Made by a program: the position numbers and the translations under genes. A stretch of 10,773 nucleotides of DNA from Bryobacteraceae bacterium. Lineage in GTDB: Bacteria > Acidobacteriota > Terriglobia > Bryobacterales > Bryobacteraceae. Positions 6,554 through 10,773 of this stretch are shown piece by piece. Location of the stretch: assembly GCA_947456995.1 (NCBI GenBank), contig CANGVB010000063.1, positions 1 to 10,773 on the forward strand, given 5' to 3'. The stretch's first letter is position 1; each line of letters begins with the position of its first letter. A model generated the notes under the pieces. That model worked only from the letters and a program-made list of their open reading frames with translations. It had not been told where the DNA came from and searched no databases.

Positions 6554-8335
6554 ATGAATGCTGAACAGGTTCGGGAACGATATGCAGGGCGGGTAAAGGC
6601 TCTGGAGACCAGAAAGGCTGAGGCTGAGAATGCCGCGGCTTCCTCTGGTTTGCTGATGGTGGGCCTGGGTGTGGCCGCAATTGCCGGCATTTACTTCGCT
6701 ACGCAGGGAGCCGTGAATTGGTGGCTGGCAACAGCGCCGCTGCCGCTGCTCGCCTTCGCTGTCAGGCGCTTTAACGCAAGCCGGGATGAAGTGGGGCGCC
6801 TCGCTCGCGTATTCCGCTGGTATGAGCGTGCGATGCAAAGGCTGGCTGGGGAGTGGGTTGGAGTTGGCTCTGCCGGTGACCGCTTTGAGGAGACAGAACA
6901 TCCTTATGCCGGCGATCTGAACTTGTTTGGAGAAGGCTCGCTCTTTCAACTGGTTTGTTCGGCCCGCACCACGATAGGTGAGCTTGGCCTCGCGAAGTAT
7001 CTGAAAGAGCCGGTGAGCCTGGAGGAAAGCCGCTTGCGACAAGAGGCTGTTCTTGAGTTGCGTGAGATGTATGAGCTGCGCGAGAGCGTTGTGGCGATGG
7101 GGCGCTTTGAATCCTTTGAATCCCGCTGGGAGACCTTCATCGAGTGGTTGGAGCTGCCTCCGATCGAGTTTCATCCCATGTTGCGGGTGGGCATGATGGC
7201 GACGGTTTCGATCCTGGTACTGCTGGTGGCGGCGGGCGGGTTTAAGTTGTTGAGCTGGGAGGCTGTGGCCCGCTTCGCGGTGCCGGTGCTGGGAATACAG
7301 GCGATGGTGGGCTTACAGTTTCGAGATCGGATCAGTCAGATGCAAAACTGGCTGGGGTCTGTATCGATTGAGGCCGAAGTGTTGCGGGATGGATTGGAGT
7401 TGCTTGAGAAGCAGAACTTTCAAAGCGCAAAGCTGCAGGGGCTGGTGGCCCGGGTGAAAGGCAGCGGCGCAGCAGTGAGGCGGCTTGAGCAGTTGTTGGC
7501 CGCGATGAGCGAACGAAACAAAGACTGGTTTTATGTGCCGTCACTCGTGCTGGTGCTCGGCACTCAACTGATGATTGCGATTGAGACATGGCGGGCGCGA
7601 AATCAGGCTGCGCTGCCCCATTGGCTCGCCGCCTGGGGCGAGTTTGAAGCCCTGCAATCGCTGGCCACCTATGCCTTTGAGAACTCGGACAATGTGATGC
7701 CGGAACTGATGCCCTCTGAGATCGCCTTGCGTGGTGTCGCGATTGGGCATCCACTCTTGCCACTGGAATCCTGTGTGCGCAACGACATCACCTTTGATGC
7801 CTCGACGCGGCTCTACATCATCAGCGGCTCGAACATGTCAGGCAAAAGTACATTGCTGCGGGCCATTGGAATCAACTCAGTGCTGGCCTTCGCCGGCGCG
7901 CCGGTGCGGGCTGCTTCGCTACAAGTATCGGCGCTATCTGTATGCGCTTCGCTCAGCATTGCGGACTCTCTGCTCAACGGCAAGTCGAAATTCATGAGCG
8001 AGATGGATCGCCTGCGCATCATGATCGAGCGGGCACGGGCGGGCGATGCAGTGTTGTTTCTCGTAGACGAAATCATGAGCGGCACCAATTCGCGGGATCG
8101 CCGAGTCGCAACCGAAGCAGTAGTGAAGACTCTGTTGCAGCACGGGGCAATAGGAGCACTCTCCACCCACGATCTGGCGCTAACTGAGATCGCAACAGCC
8201 GAACTGCACGGCGTCAATGTGCACATGTGCTCAAAAGGAAATGGTGACCCGCTGGACTTCGACTATACGTTGAAGTCCGGGGTCACCACGGAATCGAATG
8301 CAATGGCGATTGCTCGCCTGGCTGGTGTCGCCTAG
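6554..8335 (+). CDS. MutS-family ATPase with predicted membrane segments, lacking the mismatch-recognition domain
   Basis: 593 residues from ATG 6554 (a GTG at 6548 would add two). Seen: ABC-type MutS ATPase at the C-terminus with Walker A GSNMSGKST at 425-433, the IADSLLNGKSKFMSEM block at 469-484, Walker B VLFLVDE ending in Asp505-Glu506, and STHDL at 537-541. The MutS core begins near GEGSLFQLVCSARTTIGE at 126-143. No N-terminal mismatch-reading domain (Phe-x-Glu) is present. Four hydrophobic stretches suit membrane helices: about 31-49, 54-71, 210-230 and 238-255; a fifth near 326-345 is possible. The protein also lacks a long C-terminal dimerisation tail and has no Smr domain, so it is neither MutS1 nor MutS2. 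It belongs with the short membrane-associated MutS-like proteins seen in several environmental phyla. Its role is not established; a DNA-linked ATPase at the membrane is the plain reading. Its last codons hold the terminator of the opposing gene. Confidence 0.88.
   Translation: MNAEQVRERYAGRVKALETRKAEAENAAASSGLLMVGLGVAAIAGIYFATQGAVNWWLATAPLPLLAFAVRRFNASRDEVGRLARVFRWYERAMQRLAGEWVGVGSAGDRFEETEHPYAGDLNLFGEGSLFQLVCSARTTIGELGLAKYLKEPVSLEESRLRQEAVLELREMYELRESVVAMGRFESFESRWETFIEWLELPPIEFHPMLRVGMMATVSILVLLVAAGGFKLLSWEAVARFAVPVLGIQAMVGLQFRDRISQMQNWLGSVSIEAEVLRDGLELLEKQNFQSAKLQGLVARVKGSGAAVRRLEQLLAAMSERNKDWFYVPSLVLVLGTQLMIAIETWRARNQAALPHWLAAWGEFEALQSLATYAFENSDNVMPELMPSEIALRGVAIGHPLLPLESCVRNDITFDASTRLYIISGSNMSGKSTLLRAIGINSVLAFAGAPVRAASLQVSALSVCASLSIADSLLNGKSKFMSEMDRLRIMIERARAGDAVLFLVDEIMSGTNSRDRRVATEAVVKTLLQHGAIGALSTHDLALTEIATAELHGVNVHMCSKGNGDPLDFDYTLKSGVTTESNAMAIARLAGVA
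8230..8287 (-). terminator. Intrinsic terminator of the amidohydrolase operon, inside the MutS coding sequence
   Basis: On the minus strand, 45 nt after the amidohydrolase stop, an outer 8 bp stem (8280-8287 with 8243-8250, GGTGACCC/GGGTCACC) continues, after a small asymmetric internal loop, into a 10 bp inner stem (8269-8278 with 8254-8263, one G-U pair) closed by a 5 nt loop. The minus-strand transcript then reads AUUUCCUUUUGAG, a U-rich release tract. On the plus strand no U-tract follows, so it should act only on the minus-strand operon. The same bases encode the MutS C-terminal segment GDPLDFDYTLKSGVT. Confidence 0.8.
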
Positions 8336-9621
8336 TTAGGCCGCTGACGGTACTTGTCGTAGAGCCGGGTGTGCTTGGATTCCAGGCTCTGCTGGCGGCC
8401 CTGGATGAAGAGCATCTTGATGTCGGTCTTGACTTCAAGCGGGTCTCCATTAGTGATCAACAGGTCGGCGTACTTGCCCTTCTCAATAGAGCCATACTTG
8501 TCGCCGATGCCCCAGATCTCTGCGGCGCTGAGGGTGATCGCCTTCAGTGCTTCATCGTAAGGCAGGCCATAGGATGAGGCGCTGGCCGCCTCAAAAGCGA
8601 TGTTGCGGGCGAACTGATTCTGGAAGCTGCCGAAGGCGAACTTGACTCCAGCTTTGTGGAGCTGTGAGGGCAGTGAGTAGTTGAAGTCGTAAGACATATC
8701 TGCTTCGGGAGGCAACTGGGTTACCGGCCCGAGAATACAGGGGATCTTCTTCTTTGCGATCTCTTGGGTGGCCTTGCCGGGTTCGCGCACGTCGGCGAGG
8801 ATAATTTTGACCTTCTCCTCTTCGGCGAACTTGATAGCGGCCAGGATTTCGCGTTCTTTACTGGCGGTGACCATGAGAGGTGCTTTGCCTTCAAAGAGAG
8901 GAATCATTGCCTCAAAGCGTACGTTTGTCTTAAGGCCCGGCGTCTTCGCAGCCTTGGCCTGCATGTAGGTGCGGGCCTCGCTGAAGAAGCGCTTGATCTC
9001 CTGCATCTGAGTTTCGAAGCGGCGCTTGGATTCAGCGAAAGAGCCGCGGCTGAACTGGAAGGTATCGAAGTCGAAGCTCCGAGATTGCATCGTTGGGAAG
9101 CGCATCTGGTAAGCAGCCGTGCGATTGATTTCCATCTCCTCGTAGGTGTAACCGTCGAGGTGAATCAAGGCAGCCTGGCCCAGGATGACGCCCGTGCCGC
9201 CGCCACCGAAGCCACCGCCACCGGGCAGGGTGAGCACAGTAGAGATGCCGTTGGCACGTACGACGGGAATGTGTTCCGTCTCGGGGTTGATGGCAACGAT
9301 GGCGCGGAGTTGTGGGTTGAAGTCACCCAGCTCGCCGGTATCGTTGGTCTCACGGATCGAGGAGATCTCAGAGAGGCCAATGTTGGTTGCCGAGTTGATG
9401 ATGCCGGGGTAAACCTGCAGGCCTTTGCCATCGATGACGCGGACGCCTTTAGGGGCAGACTTGGCACCGATGTCAGCGATCTTGCCGTCTACAACCAGCA
9501 GTGTGGTGTTGTCTATTTTAGGGCTCGAAACCGGAAAGACTGTTACGCCCTTGAGAAAGAAGCTGTCTTTGTCGCTGGCAAAAAGTGCTGCGCCCAGTAA
9601 AAGAATGCTCAAGAAACGCAT
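8332..9621 (-). CDS. Secreted amidohydrolase-like protein lacking the metal-binding residues (probable pseudoenzyme)
   Basis: 429 residues. A signal peptide (MRFLSILLLGAALFAS) predicts export. The fold follows the amidohydrolase pattern: an N-terminal beta sandwich (GVTVFPVSSPKIDNTTLLVVDGKIADIG), PGII at 72-75, and the C-terminal SIEKGKYADLLI block at 378-389. Every expected metal site is altered when aligned by eye to the upstream neighbour: HSH becomes SATN (77-80), HVHA becomes MVTA (250-253), FEH becomes LAD (275-277), and NSDSAD becomes GSFQNQ (331-336). Catalysis in the usual way therefore seems impossible. A glycine-rich loop lies at 134-144. The gene starts 1 nt after the upstream amidohydrolase, with AAGGAG ahead of it, so the two are co-expressed. 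A structural or regulatory subunit for its paralogue is likely but unproven. The frame is intact, so it is not a decayed pseudogene. Confidence 0.88.
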   Translation of the reverse strand: MRFLSILLLGAALFASDKDSFFLKGVTVFPVSSPKIDNTTLLVVDGKIADIGAKSAPKGVRVIDGKGLQVYPGIINSATNIGLSEISSIRETNDTGELGDFNPQLRAIVAINPETEHIPVVRANGISTVLTLPGGGGFGGGGTGVILGQAALIHLDGYTYEEMEINRTAAYQMRFPTMQSRSFDFDTFQFSRGSFAESKRRFETQMQEIKRFFSEARTYMQAKAAKTPGLKTNVRFEAMIPLFEGKAPLMVTASKEREILAAIKFAEEEKVKIILADVREPGKATQEIAKKKIPCILGPVTQLPPEADMSYDFNYSLPSQLHKAGVKFAFGSFQNQFARNIAFEAASASSYGLPYDEALKAITLSAAEIWGIGDKYGSIEKGKYADLLITNGDPLEVKTDIKMLFIQGRQQSLESKHTRLYDKYRQRPN

Positions 9622-9622
9622 G

Positions 9623-10773
9623 TTATTGGGGTCTCCTTGTGGCCGGAGTCTGCCGGCGTAGTTTGTCTTCGAGCGCTTTCTTCTGCGCTTCGGTCTTCAC
9701 GCGGGCACTGGCGTCTTCATCACGGTCAAAGTACTTCACACCGTCGATGTAGACCTGCTGCGCGCGGGCGAAGCTGGAGAGAGGGTGCTTGTCCCAGATC
9801 ACGAAATCAGCGTCTTTGCCGGGCTCGATCGAGCCGACATATTTATCCACCTTGAGGTGAATCGCCGGGTTGATGGTGACCAGTTTGAGAGCTTCTTCTT
9901 CGGTAAGGCCGCCGTACTTCATGGTCTTGGCAGCTTCTGTGTTGAGGCGGCGGATGGTGTCGGCCGAATCGGAGTTGACGCTGGCCAGAACCCCTTTGCG
10001 GGCCATGATTGCCATGTTGTAAGGAATGGCGTCGTAGGCCTCGATCTTGAAGGCCCACCAGTCGCTGAAGCCAGCGCCAGCCGAGCCGTGCTTTGCCATC
10101 TCTTTAGCCACCTTGTAGCCTTCGAGGATGTGTTCAAAGCTGGTGATCTTGAAGCCAATTTGCTCAGCGATGCGGATCATCATCAGGATTTCGTCAGCGC
10201 GATAAGCGTGAACGTGAACAAGGCGCTTGCCGTCCAGCACATCGACGAGAGGCTCCAACTGGAGGTCACGACGTGGCGGGATCACTGCTTCGCCTTTCGC
10301 TTTCTTCGCTTCGTAGTCTTTCCAGGACTCTCTGTATTCTTTGGCTCGGGTGAAGGCCTCGACATAGACATCTTCGATTCCCATGCGTGTGGCGGGGTAG
10401 CGGAGCGTGTTGACGTTGGCTGCACCGACACGGCCGCCGGTGGGGTTGCCCTGGCGCTTGGGGTTCTCACCGAGTGCGAACTTGATGCTCGGTTGGGCTT
10501 TATCCCAGAACATCTCTTCGGCCTTCTTGCCCCAGCGGAGCTTGATCAGGCTGTTCTGGCCGCCGATGGCGTTGGCGCTGCCGTGCAGGACGTTGGCGAT
10601 CGTTGTGCCACCGGCAATTGCGCGATAGATGGCGACGTCTTCGGGGTTGAGTACGTCTTCGATGCGTACCATCGAAGAGACCGAGATTGAACCTTCGTTA
10701 ATCGAATCGGCGGCAATGTGAGAGTGGCTATCGATGATGCCGGGCAGAATGAACTGGCCCGAGGCATCGACGA
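9623..10773 (-). CDS. Metal-dependent amidohydrolase (imidazolonepropionase-like), 5' end cut by window
   Basis: 382 residues are visible; the N-terminus lies beyond the right edge, because the frame is open to 10773 and begins inside VDASGQFILPG. The Met at 10672 is internal, since the essential HxH motif lies before it. Seen, numbered from the first visible residue: PGIIDSHSHI with His16 and His18; Lys97 (KFALGENPK), a candidate bridging lysine; HVHAY with His186 and His188; FEH with His214; and NSDSAD with Asp268. These form a plausible complete two-metal or one-metal site of the amidohydrolase superfamily. The C-terminal GSIEPGKDADFVIWD closes the sandwich domain. Such enzymes hydrolyse cyclic amides, dipeptides or related C-N bonds; the substrate cannot be told here. 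A signal peptide cannot be judged because the N-terminus is missing, but the exported partner suggests the same location. It is followed after 1 nt by the degenerate paralogue. Confidence 0.87.
   Translation of the reverse strand, partial: VDASGQFILPGIIDSHSHIAADSINEGSISVSSMVRIEDVLNPEDVAIYRAIAGGTTIANVLHGSANAIGGQNSLIKLRWGKKAEEMFWDKAQPSIKFALGENPKRQGNPTGGRVGAANVNTLRYPATRMGIEDVYVEAFTRAKEYRESWKDYEAKKAKGEAVIPPRRDLQLEPLVDVLDGKRLVHVHAYRADEILMMIRIAEQIGFKITSFEHILEGYKVAKEMAKHGSAGAGFSDWWAFKIEAYDAIPYNMAIMARKGVLASVNSDSADTIRRLNTEAAKTMKYGGLTEEEALKLVTINPAIHLKVDKYVGSIEPGKDADFVIWDKHPLSSFARAQQVYIDGVKYFDRDEDASARVKTEAQKKALEDKLRRQTPATRRPQ
9633..9638 (-). promoter_or_regulatory. Ribosome binding site of the degenerate amidohydrolase gene
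   Basis: AAGGAG on the minus strand lies 11 nt before ATG 9621 and within the last codons of the upstream amidohydrolase. The spacing is a little long but it is the best site here and supports the chosen start. Confidence 0.6.

Noticed and set aside
9185..9235. Repetitive GCC/ACC-rich stretch as a possible tandem repeat
   Set aside because: It encodes a glycine-rich loop (residues 134-144 of the degenerate amidohydrolase) with irregular codons and no longer repeat unit.
9623..10672. Treating Met at 10672 as the true start of the upstream amidohydrolase
   Set aside because: The frame stays open to the window edge, and the essential PGIID-SHSH metal motif lies upstream of this Met, so the gene is cut by the window.
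8764..10690. Long plus-strand open frames (8764-9600 and 9785-10690) opposite the amidohydrolases
   Set aside because: They have no motifs or plausible translation signals and are explained by the codon bias of the true minus-strand genes.

Overview
The window is a very compact piece of a bacterial chromosome with moderately high GC and about nine intact or partial protein genes plus one small carrier-protein gene. Only about 83 bases lie outside coding sequence. I saw no RNA genes, insertion sequences, CRISPR arrays or phage genes. The gene set (HisN-type phosphatase, class III-like PPK2, membrane-anchored MutS homologue, tandem secreted amidohydrolases) suggests an Acidobacteriota genome of the Solibacter/Bryobacter kind. 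That assignment is an inference from gene content, not a proof.

Layout: (1) 1-646, minus strand: a histidinol-phosphatase-like member of the inositol monophosphatase family, cut by the left edge. (2) 674-4301, plus strand: a tight three-gene operon of a long-chain acyl-CoA ligase, a PPK2-family polyphosphate kinase and an old-yellow-enzyme flavin oxidoreductase, with junctions of 0 and 4 nt. (3) 6510-4287, minus strand: a three-gene operon of an enolase-superfamily (mandelate racemase subgroup) enzyme, a CE4 polysaccharide deacetylase and an acyl carrier protein, with an 8 nt gap and then a 43 nt overlap. (4) 6554-8335, plus strand: a MutS-family ATPase with predicted membrane segments and no mismatch-recognition domain. 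(5) 10773-8332, minus strand: two tandem paralogous amidohydrolases. The upstream one (cut by the right edge) keeps its metal-binding residues and the downstream, apparently secreted one has lost them all.

Working together: the ligase makes AMP from ATP, and a class III-like PPK2 can rebuild ADP/ATP from AMP with polyphosphate. The zero-gap, Shine-Dalgarno-served junction between them therefore suggests a local energy-recycling module. The two amidohydrolases look like an active/inactive pair. The convergent gene pairs overlap at their 3' ends. A strong intrinsic terminator for the amidohydrolase operon is encoded inside the last codons of the opposing MutS gene, so one stretch of DNA serves as conserved protein code on one strand and terminator on the other.
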